Source: Eubacteriales Family XIII. Incertae Sedis bacterium
GTDB lineage: Bacteria; Bacillota; Clostridia; Peptostreptococcales; Anaerovoracaceae
Assembly (NCBI GenBank): GCA_031272365.1
Contig: JAISTX010000066.1
Location: 1-64,000 of the forward strand
Direction of reading: 5' to 3'
DNA length: 64,000 nt
Under the pieces are notes generated by a model. That model saw only the letters and a list, made by a program, of their open reading frames with translations, was not told the DNA's origin and did no database searches. The translations under genes were made by a program, and so were the position numbers. Within the stretch, counting starts at the first letter, position 1, and each line of letters opens with the position of its first letter. Below are positions 9,642 to 20,285 of this stretch, piece after piece.

Positions 9642-11450
9642 ATGAGCAAGCAGGACCTGATACGCAATTTTTCCATCATTGCGCATATCGATCATGGCAA
9701 GTCGACGTTGGCGGACCGGATACTGGAGTACACGGGGGCGGTCGCGAAGAGGGACATGCGGGAGCAATTCCTCGACAATATGGACCTGGAGCGGGAGCGC
9801 GGCATCACGATCAAGCTGCAGACCTCGCGGCTGGAGTACAAGGCAAGCGACGGGCAGACGTATGTGCTGAACCTCATCGACACGCCGGGCCACGTGGACT
9901 TCACCTACGAGGTGAGCCGCAGCCTCGCGGCGTGCGAGGGCGCGGTGCTCGTCGTGGACGCGACGCAGGGGGTAGAGGCCCAGACGCTCGCCAACGTCTA
10001 CCTCGCGATGAACGAGGACCTGGAGATCCTGCCCGTGCTGAACAAGATCGACCTCGCGAGCGCCGAGCCGGACCGCGTGAAGGCCGAGATCGAGGACCTC
10101 ATCGGCATCGACACGGAGGGCGCACCGCTCATCTCCGCGAAGGAGGGCATCGGCATCGGCGATGTGCTCGAGGATGTCGTGAAGAACGTGCCCGCGCCGA
10201 AGGGCGACCCGGACGGGCGGCTGAAGGCGCTCATCTTCGACAGCTACTACGACAACTACCGAGGCGTCGTGATCTACGCGCGCGTCTTCGACGGCACCGT
10301 CCGGCGCGGCGACATCATCCGCCTCATGAACACGGGGCGCGACTACGAGGTGACCGAGGTCGGCGTGTACGCGCCGCAGCCGCAGGAGACGGAGGCGCTC
10401 TCGGCCGGCGAGGTCGGGTTCATCTCCGCGAGCATCAAGCACGTGGCGGACGCCCGCGTCGGCGACACCGTCACGATCGCCTCCGCGCCCGCGGACGCCC
10501 CGCTCAAAGGCTACAAGAAAGCGCAGCCGATGGTCTACTGCGGCATCTACCCGGCCGAAGGCGAGAAATACGAGAGCGTCAAGGATGCGATCGAGAAGCT
10601 GCAGGTCAACGACGCGGCGTTTCACTTCGAGCCCGAGACGTCGACCGCGCTCGGCTACGGCTTCCGCTGCGGCTTCCTCGGCTTGCTGCATATGGAGATC
10701 ATCGTCGAGCGGCTGGAGCGGGAGTTCGACCTCTCCATCATCACCACGTCGCCGAGCGTCATCTACAAAGTACTTTTACAGGGCGGCGCGGAGGAGATGA
10801 TCCAGAACCCGTCGAACCTGCCCGACCCGGCCGAGATCGACCACATCGAAGAGCCCATCGTGAAGGCGGACATCATGATCCCGAAGGAGTACGTGGGCGC
10901 GATCATGGATCTGTGCCAGGACCGGCGCGGCACGATGCTGCACATGGAGTACGTGACGGAGACGCGCGTGCTGCTGCACTACGAGCTGCCGCTCAACGAG
11001 GTCATCTACGACTTCTTCGACGCGCTGAAGTCAAAGACGCGCGGCTACGGGTCGCTCGACTACGAGTTTGTGCGCTACCAGACGAGCAAGATCGTCAAGC
11101 TCGACATCCTGCTCAACAAGGAGCCCGTCGACGCCTTCTCGATGCTCGTGCACGAGTCGAAGGCCTACGCGCGCGGGCGCTTCGTGTGCGAGAAGCTCAA
11201 GGAGATCATCCCCAGGCACCAGTTCGAGGTCCCGATCCAGGCGAGCATCGGGCAGAAGGTCATCGCGCGCGCGACCGTGAAGGCCTACCGCAAGGACGTC
11301 ATCGCGAAGTGCTACGGCGGCGACATCAGCCGCAAGAAGAAGCTGCTCGAGAAGCAGAAAGAGGGGAAGAAGCGCATGCGGCAGTTCGGCTCGGTCGAGG
11401 TCCCGCAGGAAGCGTTCACCGCCGTGCTGAAGTACGACGAGAACAAATAG
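9642..11450 (+). CDS. lepA: Elongation factor 4 (LepA GTPase)
   Basis: [34 protein letters not shown]; LepA-type C-terminus. Confidence 0.97.
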   Translation: MSKQDLIRNFSIIAHIDHGKSTLADRILEYTGAVAKRDMREQFLDNMDLERERGITIKLQTSRLEYKASDGQTYVLNLIDTPGHVDFTYEVSRSLAACEGAVLVVDATQGVEAQTLANVYLAMNEDLEILPVLNKIDLASAEPDRVKAEIEDLIGIDTEGAPLISAKEGIGIGDVLEDVVKNVPAPKGDPDGRLKALIFDSYYDNYRGVVIYARVFDGTVRRGDIIRLMNTGRDYEVTEVGVYAPQPQETEALSAGEVGFISASIKHVADARVGDTVTIASAPADAPLKGYKKAQPMVYCGIYPAEGEKYESVKDAIEKLQVNDAAFHFEPETSTALGYGFRCGFLGLLHMEIIVERLEREFDLSIITTSPSVIYKVLLQGGAEEMIQNPSNLPDPAEIDHIEEPIVKADIMIPKEYVGAIMDLCQDRRGTMLHMEYVTETRVLLHYELPLNEVIYDFFDALKSKTRGYGSLDYEFVRYQTSKIVKLDILLNKEPVDAFSMLVHESKAYARGRFVCEKLKEIIPRHQFEVPIQASIGQKVIARATVKAYRKDVIAKCYGGDISRKKKLLEKQKEGKKRMRQFGSVEVPQEAFTAVLKYDENK

Positions 11451-11501
11451 TGGGGATGTGGGAAGGAATGTATCGTTTGCTCAAAAGTAGGGAGGAATCA
11501 A

Positions 11502-13718
11502 ATGGTGAAAAGGAATAACAATTTGCGGCTGGCGCTCACGCTCGCGCTCATGCTGGCGACGCTCGCATTCGGCTTTGCCGGGTGCAAGGACCAGGGCGGG
11601 TCTTCGGCTGCGCCCGGGGGGTCCTCTGCGCCGGTGGAAGAGCCCGAGGCGGCCCCGGTGGCGGAGGAATACCGCGCGTTCGTGGAGGCCGTCGACACCG
11701 ATTGGGCCTACGACCTCGCCGTGGAGGTCTGCGAGGGCGCGGACTACCAGGACAACGAGCTGGGCGACCGGCAGGCGGGCTCGGACGCGGAGCACCGCAC
11801 GGCGGACAAGATCGCGTCCGTCATGGAGGAGATCGGCCTTGAGGGCGTGACGAAGGATCCGGTCGCGGTCGACCGCATCCAGGCGAACGGCTCGTCCGTG
11901 ACGGTGGACGGCGTGGAGGGCGAGATCGTGCTGCACGCCTACCAGACCGTCGGCACGCCGGAGGGCGGCCTCGAGGCGGAGATCGTCGACGCCGGCGAGG
12001 GCACGATCTGGGACTACGAGGACCTGGACGTGGAGGGCAAGATCGTCCTCATCGACATCGACCAGTGGGAAAATTGGTGGATCGGCACGCCGGCCACCCA
12101 GGCGCTGGAGCTCGGCGCGGCTGCGCTGATCGCCAACAACGTCTCTGGCTTCTCCGAGGTCGCCACCGACGCGTACAACGCCAACGACTTCTGCGGCCCG
12201 GCGGACCTGCCGACCGTGAGCATCACGCAGGACGACGCGGCCAGGATCCGCGAGGCGATGACGGACGGGGTCGTGGGCGCGAAGCTCGTCGTCGGCAATG
12301 ATTATTCGAAGGGCGGTGGCGAGAGCTACAACGTCTATGGGCGCATCCCCGGCAAGGACAGCAGCGAGGCCATCCTGTTCGGCGCGCATTACGACGCGTA
12401 TTTCCAGGGCTTCCAGGACGATACGATCGCGTGGACGGGCGTGCTCGCGATCGCGAAGGCGATGATCGACTCGGGCTACACGCCGCAGCGCGACATCATC
12501 TTCATGTGCCACGGCGCCGAGGAATGGGGCGAGGCGGACACAAACTACGACTGGGCAATCGGCTCGTACCGGCAGATCACCGAGGCGCACCCGGACTGGC
12601 AAGGCAAGCTGGTCTCGTTCATCAACTTCGAGCTTTCGGCGTACGAGTTCGCCGACTACACGTATACGAACAGCTCGCCGGAAAGCTACGGGATGCTGGC
12701 CATGTTCACGGAGGCGGAGGGGACGCCGAAGCCGGACGGCGTGTACGCGGGCGGCATCCTCACGGATGGCTTCCAGACGTACACCTACGACGACTCGTTC
12801 TCCTACTACGTGGCGGGCGTGCCGTCGTTCATCAATGGCATGCTGCTCGACGTGCAGGCGGAGGAGCCGGACAAATTCCCGTTCTATTATGAGATCTACC
12901 ACACAAACTATGACACGAAGGAGACGTACAACGAGGCGGTCTTCGACTGGCAACTGAAATTTTACGGGTCGCTCGGCATCCACATCGACCTGATGCCGGC
13001 CGTGGAGCTCGACTTCACGGGCGAGACGGCGCGGCTCACCGAGGCGCTGGACGCGGATTCGGCCGCGGCGGCGGGGCTCACGGAAGAGGAAATCGCCGCG
13101 TACACGGACGCGGTGGCGGCCTTCGACGAGGCAGCGAACACGCTCGCGATGAAGACGGCGTCCATCAACGAGCGCTACGCGCAGGCGGAGACGGACGAGG
13201 AGAAGGCGGCGCTCTACGAAGAGGCGAAGCCGCTCAACGAGGCGAACCTCGCGCTGTTCAAGAAGACCGTGGACGGGCTGCTCGGGCTGGAGGCGGAGAC
13301 GCCCATCGTGCCGCACGAATGGTTCCTGCACAACGTGCTGCTGATCGACGAGACGGTCGGCTACCTCGAGGAGGGCGACGTGGTGAGCGCGGCGGACGAG
13401 ACCGGCTGGCAGGTCAACGGCGGCGGCGAGTGGTACGCGATGAACTTCTCCGAGGAGACGGCGGCGCACGGCGACGGCGCCTACCTCGGCACGTACGCGT
13501 CGCTCAACTGGGGCACGGGCAAGACCTACGAGTTTGCGGACGTCTCGGATGCGACGCGCAGCATCACGGAGCGCTACGAGGAAGAGGGCGGCGACTACGC
13601 GGCGGAGATCGCGATCTACACGGCGGCGCGCGAATCCCAGGCGGCGCTCCTGAAGGCGAAGCTCGCGGAGGAGGCCGCGCTGCTGGAGGCGCTCGCGGAG
13701 GAGATGCGGGCCTTATAG
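11502..13718 (+). CDS. Lipoprotein, M28-family metallopeptidase with PA-like insert
   Basis: Lipobox LAFGFAGC; ILFGAHYDAY, CHGAEEWGEADTNYDWAIGS. Confidence 0.88.
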   Translation: MVKRNNNLRLALTLALMLATLAFGFAGCKDQGGSSAAPGGSSAPVEEPEAAPVAEEYRAFVEAVDTDWAYDLAVEVCEGADYQDNELGDRQAGSDAEHRTADKIASVMEEIGLEGVTKDPVAVDRIQANGSSVTVDGVEGEIVLHAYQTVGTPEGGLEAEIVDAGEGTIWDYEDLDVEGKIVLIDIDQWENWWIGTPATQALELGAAALIANNVSGFSEVATDAYNANDFCGPADLPTVSITQDDAARIREAMTDGVVGAKLVVGNDYSKGGGESYNVYGRIPGKDSSEAILFGAHYDAYFQGFQDDTIAWTGVLAIAKAMIDSGYTPQRDIIFMCHGAEEWGEADTNYDWAIGSYRQITEAHPDWQGKLVSFINFELSAYEFADYTYTNSSPESYGMLAMFTEAEGTPKPDGVYAGGILTDGFQTYTYDDSFSYYVAGVPSFINGMLLDVQAEEPDKFPFYYEIYHTNYDTKETYNEAVFDWQLKFYGSLGIHIDLMPAVELDFTGETARLTEALDADSAAAAGLTEEEIAAYTDAVAAFDEAANTLAMKTASINERYAQAETDEEKAALYEEAKPLNEANLALFKKTVDGLLGLEAETPIVPHEWFLHNVLLIDETVGYLEEGDVVSAADETGWQVNGGGEWYAMNFSEETAAHGDGAYLGTYASLNWGTGKTYEFADVSDATRSITERYEEEGGDYAAEIAIYTAARESQAALLKAKLAEEAALLEALAEEMRAL

Positions 13719-13726
13719 GAATAGCG

Positions 13727-14914
13727 ATGAAATACGCGGTCCGGCAGGAGGGGAAGAGGGCGCTTGGGCTGTATGTCCATATCCCGTTTTGCGTGCGGAA
13801 ATGCCGCTACTGCGACTTCTGCTCCCTGCCGGTCCAGGACCCGGACCTGCACAAGGAATACGTGCGCAAGCTGACGACGGAGATCACCTTGAAGCGGAAG
13901 CTGTTCCCGGCGCACGAGGTGGATTCGATCTATTTCGGGGGCGGCACGCCGTCGTCGATCGACCCTTCGCTGATCGAGGGGCTGATCGACGCGGCGGTCG
14001 CTCGCTACCCGGTCGCGGACGACTGCGAGATCACGCTCGAGGCCAACCCGGGGTCGCTCACGGACAAATCGCTCCGGGCCTACAAGGCGATGGGCGTGAA
14101 CCGCATGAGCATCGGCGTGCAGTCCTTCCAGGACAAGCAGCTGGAATTCCTCGGGCGCATCCACACGGCGGAGGAAGCTTTGCTGAGCTGCCTGGGGGCG
14201 GAGGCGGCCGGCTTTTGCAATATTTCAATCGACCTGATCTTCGGCGTCCCCGGGCAGGCGCACAATGACTGGCTGTACAGCCTCGATATCGCGCGCCAGC
14301 TGCCGGTGCAGCACATCTCGTTCTACTCGCTGCAGATCGAGGAGGGCACGCCGCTCCACGCCGACGTGGAAGCGGGGCGCGTGGAGCCGGTGGAAGACAT
14401 CGAGGACAGGCTCATGTACCACCTCGCGATCCGGTTCCTCCGCGACAAGGGCTACCAGCATTATGAGATCAGCAACTGCGCGCTCCCCGGCTTCGAATCC
14501 CGGCACAACATGAAGTACTGGTCGATGGAAGACTACGCGGGCTTCGGCCTCGGGGCGCATTCCTACGTCACGAAGTACACCAAGGACGGGCGCCCGCGCG
14601 GGCTTCGGCTCGCAAACACCGAGCGGCTCGGCGACTACCTCGCGGCGCGGGACGCCTACTCGATGCTCGACGCGATGCACGAGAACACGGTGGGCGACCA
14701 GCTCAGCGAGTACGTCTTCCTGGGGCTGCGGCGCACGGCGGGCATCGACCTGGCGCATTTCAAGGAGGTGTTCGGCAGCGATTTCTGGGAAAAATACGGC
14801 GAGGAGACGTCGAAGCTGATCCAGCAGGGGCTGCTGGAGCGCAGCGACGAGCGCCTCAAGCTGACCGAAAGGGGGCTCGACGTGGCCAACCGCGTGTTCT
14901 CGGAATACGTATGA
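13727..14914 (+). CDS. hemW: Radical SAM HemW-family protein
   Basis: GLYVHIPFCVRKCRYCDF; YFGGGTPSSI; HYEISNCALPGFESRHNMKYW. Confidence 0.94.
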   Translation: MKYAVRQEGKRALGLYVHIPFCVRKCRYCDFCSLPVQDPDLHKEYVRKLTTEITLKRKLFPAHEVDSIYFGGGTPSSIDPSLIEGLIDAAVARYPVADDCEITLEANPGSLTDKSLRAYKAMGVNRMSIGVQSFQDKQLEFLGRIHTAEEALLSCLGAEAAGFCNISIDLIFGVPGQAHNDWLYSLDIARQLPVQHISFYSLQIEEGTPLHADVEAGRVEPVEDIEDRLMYHLAIRFLRDKGYQHYEISNCALPGFESRHNMKYWSMEDYAGFGLGAHSYVTKYTKDGRPRGLRLANTERLGDYLAARDAYSMLDAMHENTVGDQLSEYVFLGLRRTAGIDLAHFKEVFGSDFWEKYGEETSKLIQQGLLERSDERLKLTERGLDVANRVFSEYV

Positions 14915-14920
14915 CCCTGC

Positions 14921-16570
14921 ATGAAGAGAAATAGCAATAACAATCATCGGAATGCCATCCGGCTCGAGGAGATGAGGGTTTCGCTCGTGCTGAAGAGCCT
15001 GCTCGTGGGCGCCTGCACGGGCGGCTGCGTGGCCGCCTACCGGTGGCTGCTCATGGGGATCGAGTCGGGCCTGGACGCCGTGTACGAGGGCCTGCGCGCG
15101 GAGCCGGGGCGGTTGCCCCTGTGGGCGCTCGCGACGGCAGGCATCGGGCTGGCCGTCGGCGCGATCGCCGCGAAAAACCGCATGGCCTCCGGGAGCGGGA
15201 TCCCGCAGGTGACGGGCCTCATCCGCGGGTATTTCCGCTACGATTGGCTCCGTGTGCTGCTCGCGAAGTTTTTCGGCGGGGCGCTCGCCTTCTGCGCGGG
15301 GGCGGCCCTCGGTCGCGAGGGCCCATCCATCCAGATGGGCGCCTGCATCGCGGACGGGCTCGGCGGCGGGATCGCCTCCTCGCGCACGGAGCGGAAGGTG
15401 CTCATCGCGGGGGGCGCGAGCGCGGGTCTGGCGGCGGCGTTCGGCGCGCCGCTCGCGGGCGTCCTCTTCGCCTTCGAGGAGATCTTCCGGTATCTGTCGC
15501 CGGCGCTCCTCCTCGCGACGACGGTGGCCGCGATGTCGGCAGACTACGTGACCAACTGGGTCTTCGGCATGGAGCCCGTCTTCGACATCCCGGTGCCCGA
15601 GGCGTTGCCGCTTCGGCTCTACGGCTTGCTCATCGCGCTCGGCGTCCTGCTCGGCGTCTTCGGCGCGGTGTACAACCGCGCCCTGATCGGCGTGCAGCAG
15701 GGCTATGCGGGGCTGTGGCGGCGCCTCTGCTTGCTGCCCGTAGCTGCGAGCGCGCGGCGCGCGAGGGCGGGCATGACGCGGCTTTCCGCATTCCTGGCCT
15801 GGTGCAAGCCCGCGCCCGTCTTCCTGCTCGCGCTCCCGATCGGGATGCTGCTGCCCGCCGCGCTTGGCAGCGGCACGGCCGCGCTCGGGCAGATCGGCCC
15901 GGCCGCCGGCCTCGGCCTGCTGGCGGCGCTGCTCCTGGTCCGCTTCGCCTTCTCCGTCACGAGCTTCGCCTCCGGGTCGCCCGGCGGGATCTTCCTGCCG
16001 CTGCTGATCCTCGGCGCGCTCGTAGGCGGCCTGTTCGCCACGGCCTGCGTACAGCTCTTCGGCGTCGACCCCGTTTTCTACAACAACTTCGTCGTGATGG
16101 CGATGGCCGGCGCCTTCGCGGCGATCGTGCGCGCGCCCATCACGGGCATCGTCCTGCTCACGGAGATGACGGGCTCGTTCACCCACCTGCTGCCGATCAC
16201 CGTCGTGAGCATCTGTGCCTATGTGACGGCGGAGGTGCTGAAGAGCGCGCCCGTCTACGAGTCTTTGCTCAAGGGCTTCCTCGGCGGGGCGGCGAAGGAC
16301 GGCGGGGACGGCGGCGGGGACGGCGGCGGGGATTCCGGCGCCCACATCATGCTGCAGGCCGTCGTCCACCTCGGGTCGCGGGCGGCGGGCCGCGCGGTCA
16401 AAGACCTGTCCCTGCCGCAGGGCTGCCTGCTCGTCGCCGTCACGCGCGGCGGCCGGGACATCGTCCCCTCGGGCGCGACCGTTTTGCGCGAAAGCGACCG
16501 CGTCCTCATCCTCTGCGACCGCAGCAAGGAGGCGAAGCTGCGCCGCGCCCTGGACGAAACCTTCTGCTGA
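14921..16570 (+). CDS. ClC-family chloride channel/antiporter with C-terminal TrkA-C-like domain
   Basis: GSGIPQV, GREGPSIQMGA, GSPGGIFLPLLILGALVG; C-terminal SLPQGCLLVAVTRGGRDIVPSGATVLRESDRVLIL. Confidence 0.94.
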   Translation: MKRNSNNNHRNAIRLEEMRVSLVLKSLLVGACTGGCVAAYRWLLMGIESGLDAVYEGLRAEPGRLPLWALATAGIGLAVGAIAAKNRMASGSGIPQVTGLIRGYFRYDWLRVLLAKFFGGALAFCAGAALGREGPSIQMGACIADGLGGGIASSRTERKVLIAGGASAGLAAAFGAPLAGVLFAFEEIFRYLSPALLLATTVAAMSADYVTNWVFGMEPVFDIPVPEALPLRLYGLLIALGVLLGVFGAVYNRALIGVQQGYAGLWRRLCLLPVAASARRARAGMTRLSAFLAWCKPAPVFLLALPIGMLLPAALGSGTAALGQIGPAAGLGLLAALLLVRFAFSVTSFASGSPGGIFLPLLILGALVGGLFATACVQLFGVDPVFYNNFVVMAMAGAFAAIVRAPITGIVLLTEMTGSFTHLLPITVVSICAYVTAEVLKSAPVYESLLKGFLGGAAKDGGDGGGDGGGDSGAHIMLQAVVHLGSRAAGRAVKDLSLPQGCLLVAVTRGGRDIVPSGATVLRESDRVLILCDRSKEAKLRRALDETFC

Positions 16571-16626
16571 GGCCGCCGGCGCCCACTCACATAAGCGAAA
16601 TCTGCCCCCGGGGGCGCGCAATACAC

Positions 16627-16687
16627 GGAACAGGTTCGAAATCGGTCGAAAAACCGGGTGTTTTGCTACCAAATCGCAACCTGTTCC
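16627..16687. repeat. 61-bp palindromic element, copy A
   Basis: GGAACAGGTT ... AACCTGTTCC termini; same length and layout as 31654-31714. Confidence 0.75.
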
Positions 16688-16796
16688 GGGAGCTGCGCCG
16701 CGAGCGCGGCGGCGGCGTTCAAGGTCGGCAGGCGGGATGTTATTGAAACAAGGGAAAGAAATGTGGTAAACGGAGCGAATTTTGGGTAAATAGTAT

Positions 16797-16825
16797 TTGA
16801 CACCACCCGTCAAGGGTGGTATTCT
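16797..16825 (+). promoter_or_regulatory. SigA-type promoter of the hrcA operon
   Basis: TTGACA - 17 bp - TATTCT. Confidence 0.8.
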
Positions 16826-16836
16826 TTGGACAGGCG

Positions 16837-16863
16837 TTAGCACTCACCATGCGAGAGTGCTAA
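16837..16863. promoter_or_regulatory. CIRCE element (HrcA operator)
   Basis: TTAGCACTC-N9-GAGTGCTAA, exact consensus. Confidence 0.97.
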
Positions 16864-16884
16864 CAGAACAGGTGAAATGCAAGC

Positions 16885-17673
16885 ATGATGGAATTGACGG
16901 AAAGAAAACTGAAAATCTTGCAGGCGATCATCTCGGACTTCATCGTGAACGCGGAGCCCGTGGGGTCGCGGACGCTTGCATACAGGCTCGACATGGGCCT
17001 GTCGCCTGCGACGATCCGCAACGAAATGGCAGACCTCGAGGAGATGGGGTATCTCTACCATCCCCACACGAGTTCGGGCCGGGTTCCGACGGATCGCGCC
17101 TACCGGCTCTACGTGAACCGGCTCATGGACAAATACGAGCTCGACCAGGCAGAGAAGCTGCGCATCCGCAAGGCGCTGCGCGGCAATATACGCGAGCTCG
17201 AAAAAACCGTTCGGCATGCATCGGAGTTGCTCTCGGAGCTGACGAACCTGACAAGCTTTGCTACGCTCGAGGAGGATATGCGGGATATGAGTCTGTTTCT
17301 GCAGGGCATGACGCGCATCTTCGCCCACCCCGAGTACAGCACGATTGAGCAGGCGCGTTCGTTCCTGGAGATGCTTGACGACCGGGAACCGCTCACGACT
17401 GCGCTAGCTGAGCGGCCGGAGGGGCTGTCCGTCACGATCGGGGACGAGAATTCGTCGAACATCGCGCCGGGGTCCAGCATCATCACGGCGACCTACCACG
17501 TGGACGGCCATCTCGTCGGCAAGCTCGGCGTCATCGGCCCGACGCGGATGCGCTACGGCAAGGTCGCTTCGGTGATCGAATACATGTCAGACAATCTGGA
17601 GCGGACGTTCAAGATGATTGACGATGGAAAGGAATCAGGGGAGAATGGCGAAGACGAAGAAGGACGTGGTTGA
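16885..17673 (+). CDS. hrcA: Heat-inducible transcription repressor HrcA (short form)
   Basis: MELTERKLKILQAIISDFIVNAEPVGSRTLA...LSPATIRNEMADLEEMGYL; downstream of CIRCE. Confidence 0.95.
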   Translation: MMELTERKLKILQAIISDFIVNAEPVGSRTLAYRLDMGLSPATIRNEMADLEEMGYLYHPHTSSGRVPTDRAYRLYVNRLMDKYELDQAEKLRIRKALRGNIRELEKTVRHASELLSELTNLTSFATLEEDMRDMSLFLQGMTRIFAHPEYSTIEQARSFLEMLDDREPLTTALAERPEGLSVTIGDENSSNIAPGSSIITATYHVDGHLVGKLGVIGPTRMRYGKVASVIEYMSDNLERTFKMIDDGKESGENGEDEEGRG

Positions 17674-18262
17674 AGCAGTGATACAAGAACAAGCAGAGAA
17701 GGCTGCCGAGGAAGCCGCCAAGTTCGCGGCTGAGGCGGAAGAGGCAAAGCGCCGTGCGGAAGCGGAGACGCGGGAAGCGCGGGCGTCGGCGGGGGTGCCG
17801 GAAAACGGCTTCCCGGAGATCCGCGGGCAAGGGGACGGCGACGAGGAAAGCGCGGAAGTGCGGTTCCTGCGGCTCGCAGCGGATTTCCAAAACTACCGGA
17901 CGCGCACGGAGCGGGAGCGTTTCGAGCGGTACACGGAGGGCAAAAAGGACTTCGCGGCGGACCTGCTCGCGGTGCTCGACAACTTCGACCGCGCCCTCGT
18001 GAAGGAGGCGGCGGAGAACACGGACCCGCAGTTTTTCGAGGGCATGGAGATGATCCTGCGGCAGTTCCAGGACGTGCTCGCGAAGAACGGCGTGAAGGAG
18101 ATCCCCGCGCTCGGCGCGGACTTCGACCCCAACATGCACCACGCGGTCATGATGGAGGCGTCGAAGGCCTTCGGCAGCGGCAAAGTGAGCGAGGTGCTCC
18201 AGAAGGGGTACGCGCTCGGCGACAAGGTCCTCCGGCCGGCAATGGTCAAGGTGGCGGAGTAG
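17645..18262 (+). CDS. grpE: Nucleotide exchange factor GrpE
   Basis: ADFQNYRTRTERERFERY..., NPNMHHAVMME-like region; between hrcA and dnaK. Confidence 0.93.
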   Translation: MAKTKKDVVEAVIQEQAEKAAEEAAKFAAEAEEAKRRAEAETREARASAGVPENGFPEIRGQGDGDEESAEVRFLRLAADFQNYRTRTERERFERYTEGKKDFAADLLAVLDNFDRALVKEAAENTDPQFFEGMEMILRQFQDVLAKNGVKEIPALGADFDPNMHHAVMMEASKAFGSGKVSEVLQKGYALGDKVLRPAMVKVAE

Positions 18263-18264
18263 AA

Positions 18265-18306
18265 GTGAGAATTGAGAATTGAGAATTGAGAATTGAGAAG
18301 TGAGAT
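18265..18306. repeat. TTGAGAA heptamer array
   Basis: gtgagaattgagaattgagaattgagaattgagaagtgagata directly after grpE stop. Confidence 0.85.
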
Positions 18307-18375
18307 AGGTGATAGGCGTTGGACAATAGACAACGTGTATTATAGAAAAATGGTACTTAAAGGAGACTGAGAAAA

Positions 18376-20268
18376 ATGGGAAAAGTAATCGGAATTGACT
18401 TGGGCACAACGAACTCGTGCGTAGCGGTGCTGGAGGGTGGCGAGCCGGTCGTCATCCCCAATGCAGAGGGGAATCGCACGACCCCATCGGTTGTCGGTTT
18501 TGCGAAAAATGGCGAGCGGCTCGTCGGCGAGACGGCGAAGCGGCAGGCGATCACGAACCCGGAGCGCACGATCAGCTCGATCAAGCGCGAGATGGGCACG
18601 GACTACAAAGTGGAGATCGACGGCAAGTCCTACACGCCGCAGGACATCAGCGCGATGATCCTGACGAAGCTGAAAGAGGACGCGGAGGCCTACCTCGGCG
18701 AGAAGGTGACCGAGGCGGTCATCACCGTGCCGGCGTATTTTGCGGACAGCCAGAAGCAGGCGACGAAGGACGCGGGCAAGATCGCGGGCCTCGACGTCAA
18801 GCGCATCATCAACGAGCCGACAGCGGCCTCGCTCGCCTACGGCCTCGAGAAGGACGACTCGCACAAGATCCTGGTCTACGACCTCGGCGGCGGCACGTTC
18901 GACGTTTCGATCCTCGAGCTCGGGGACGGCGTCTTCGAGGTGCTCGCGACGAACGGCAACAACAGGCTCGGCGGCGACGACTTCGACGACGTGGTCATGA
19001 ACTACATCGCGGACCAGTTTGCCAAGGAGAACGGCGTGGACCTGCGCGCGGACCGGATGGCGCTGCAAAGGCTCAAGGAGGCGGCTGAGAAGGCGAAGAA
19101 GGAGCTCTCCGGGCAGCAGACGACGAGCATCAACCTGCCGTTCATCACGGTCACGGACGCGGGCCCGCTACACCTGAACATGGACATCACGCGCGCGAAG
19201 TTCGACCAGCTCACGCAGCATCTGGTCCAGAAGACGATCGAGCCGATGAAGAAGGCGATGGCCGACGCGGGCGTCACGAACGCGGACATCGGCAAAGTCG
19301 TGCTGGTCGGCGGCTCGACGCGCATCCCGGCCGTGCAGGCGGCGGTGAAGGAGATCACGGGCAAGGACCCGTTCAAGGGCATCAACCCCGACGAGTGCGT
19401 GGCGATCGGCGCCGCGATCCAGGCGGGCGTGCTGACGGGCGAGGTGCACGACGTGCTGCTGCTCGACGTCACGCCGCTGTCGCTGTCGATCGAGACGCTC
19501 GGCGGCGTGGCGACGCGCCTCATCGAGCGCAACACCCGGATCCCGACGAAGAAGAGCCAGGTCTTCTCGACGGCCTCGGACAACCAGCCGACCGTGGACA
19601 TCCACGTCATGCAGGGCGAGCGCGAAATGGCCGCCGGCAACATCACGCTCGGGCGCTTCCAGCTCACGGGCATCCTGCCGGCGCCCCGGGGCGTGCCGCA
19701 GATCGAGGTGACGTTTGACATCGACGCCAACGGCATCGTCAACGTCACGGCGAAGGACCTCGGCACCGGGAAGGTGCAGAGCATCACGATCACGTCTTCG
19801 AACAAGCTGTCCGAGGACGAGATCAACGCGAAGGTCAAAGAGGCGGAGCAGTTTGCCGAGGAGGACAAGAAGCGCAAAGAGGAGATCGAGATCAAGAACA
19901 ACGCCGAGCAGCTCATCTACAGCACGGAGAAGACGCTGGCCGACCTCGGCCCGAACGTGACCGAGGAGGACAAGGCGCGCGTGAACGCGAAGAAGGACGA
20001 GCTGCAGACCGCGCTGAACGCCGGCAACATCGAGGACATCAAGGCGAAGATGAACGCAGTCGAGGAGGAGTTCCACGCGCTCTCCGCCAAGATGTACCAG
20101 CAGGCGCAGCAGGGCGGCGGCGAAGCGGGCCCGGACGGCGCGGGCGCCTACGGCGGCACGCCGGGCGCGGACGGCTTCGGCACGGGCGCGGAGGCGCCGA
20201 AGGGGCCGGCGGACGAAAACATCGTCGACGCGGAGTTCGAGGTCGTCGATGAAGACGAAAAAAACTAA
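18376..20268 (+). CDS. dnaK: Molecular chaperone DnaK
   Basis: [40 protein letters not shown]. Confidence 0.98.
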   Translation: MGKVIGIDLGTTNSCVAVLEGGEPVVIPNAEGNRTTPSVVGFAKNGERLVGETAKRQAITNPERTISSIKREMGTDYKVEIDGKSYTPQDISAMILTKLKEDAEAYLGEKVTEAVITVPAYFADSQKQATKDAGKIAGLDVKRIINEPTAASLAYGLEKDDSHKILVYDLGGGTFDVSILELGDGVFEVLATNGNNRLGGDDFDDVVMNYIADQFAKENGVDLRADRMALQRLKEAAEKAKKELSGQQTTSINLPFITVTDAGPLHLNMDITRAKFDQLTQHLVQKTIEPMKKAMADAGVTNADIGKVVLVGGSTRIPAVQAAVKEITGKDPFKGINPDECVAIGAAIQAGVLTGEVHDVLLLDVTPLSLSIETLGGVATRLIERNTRIPTKKSQVFSTASDNQPTVDIHVMQGEREMAAGNITLGRFQLTGILPAPRGVPQIEVTFDIDANGIVNVTAKDLGTGKVQSITITSSNKLSEDEINAKVKEAEQFAEEDKKRKEEIEIKNNAEQLIYSTEKTLADLGPNVTEEDKARVNAKKDELQTALNAGNIEDIKAKMNAVEEEFHALSAKMYQQAQQGGGEAGPDGAGAYGGTPGADGFGTGAEAPKGPADENIVDAEFEVVDEDEKN

Positions 20269-20285
20269 AGAATTGAGAGCATACC

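Noticed and set aside
11481-13469. 662-aa minus-strand ORF opposite the M28 peptidase
   Set aside because: Antisense shadow; plus strand encodes a lipoprotein with lipobox and catalytic motifs.
14225-16843. 872-aa minus-strand ORF across hemW and ClC
   Set aside because: Antisense of two clear genes; low-complexity Arg/Ala/Glu composition typical of GC-rich antisense frames.
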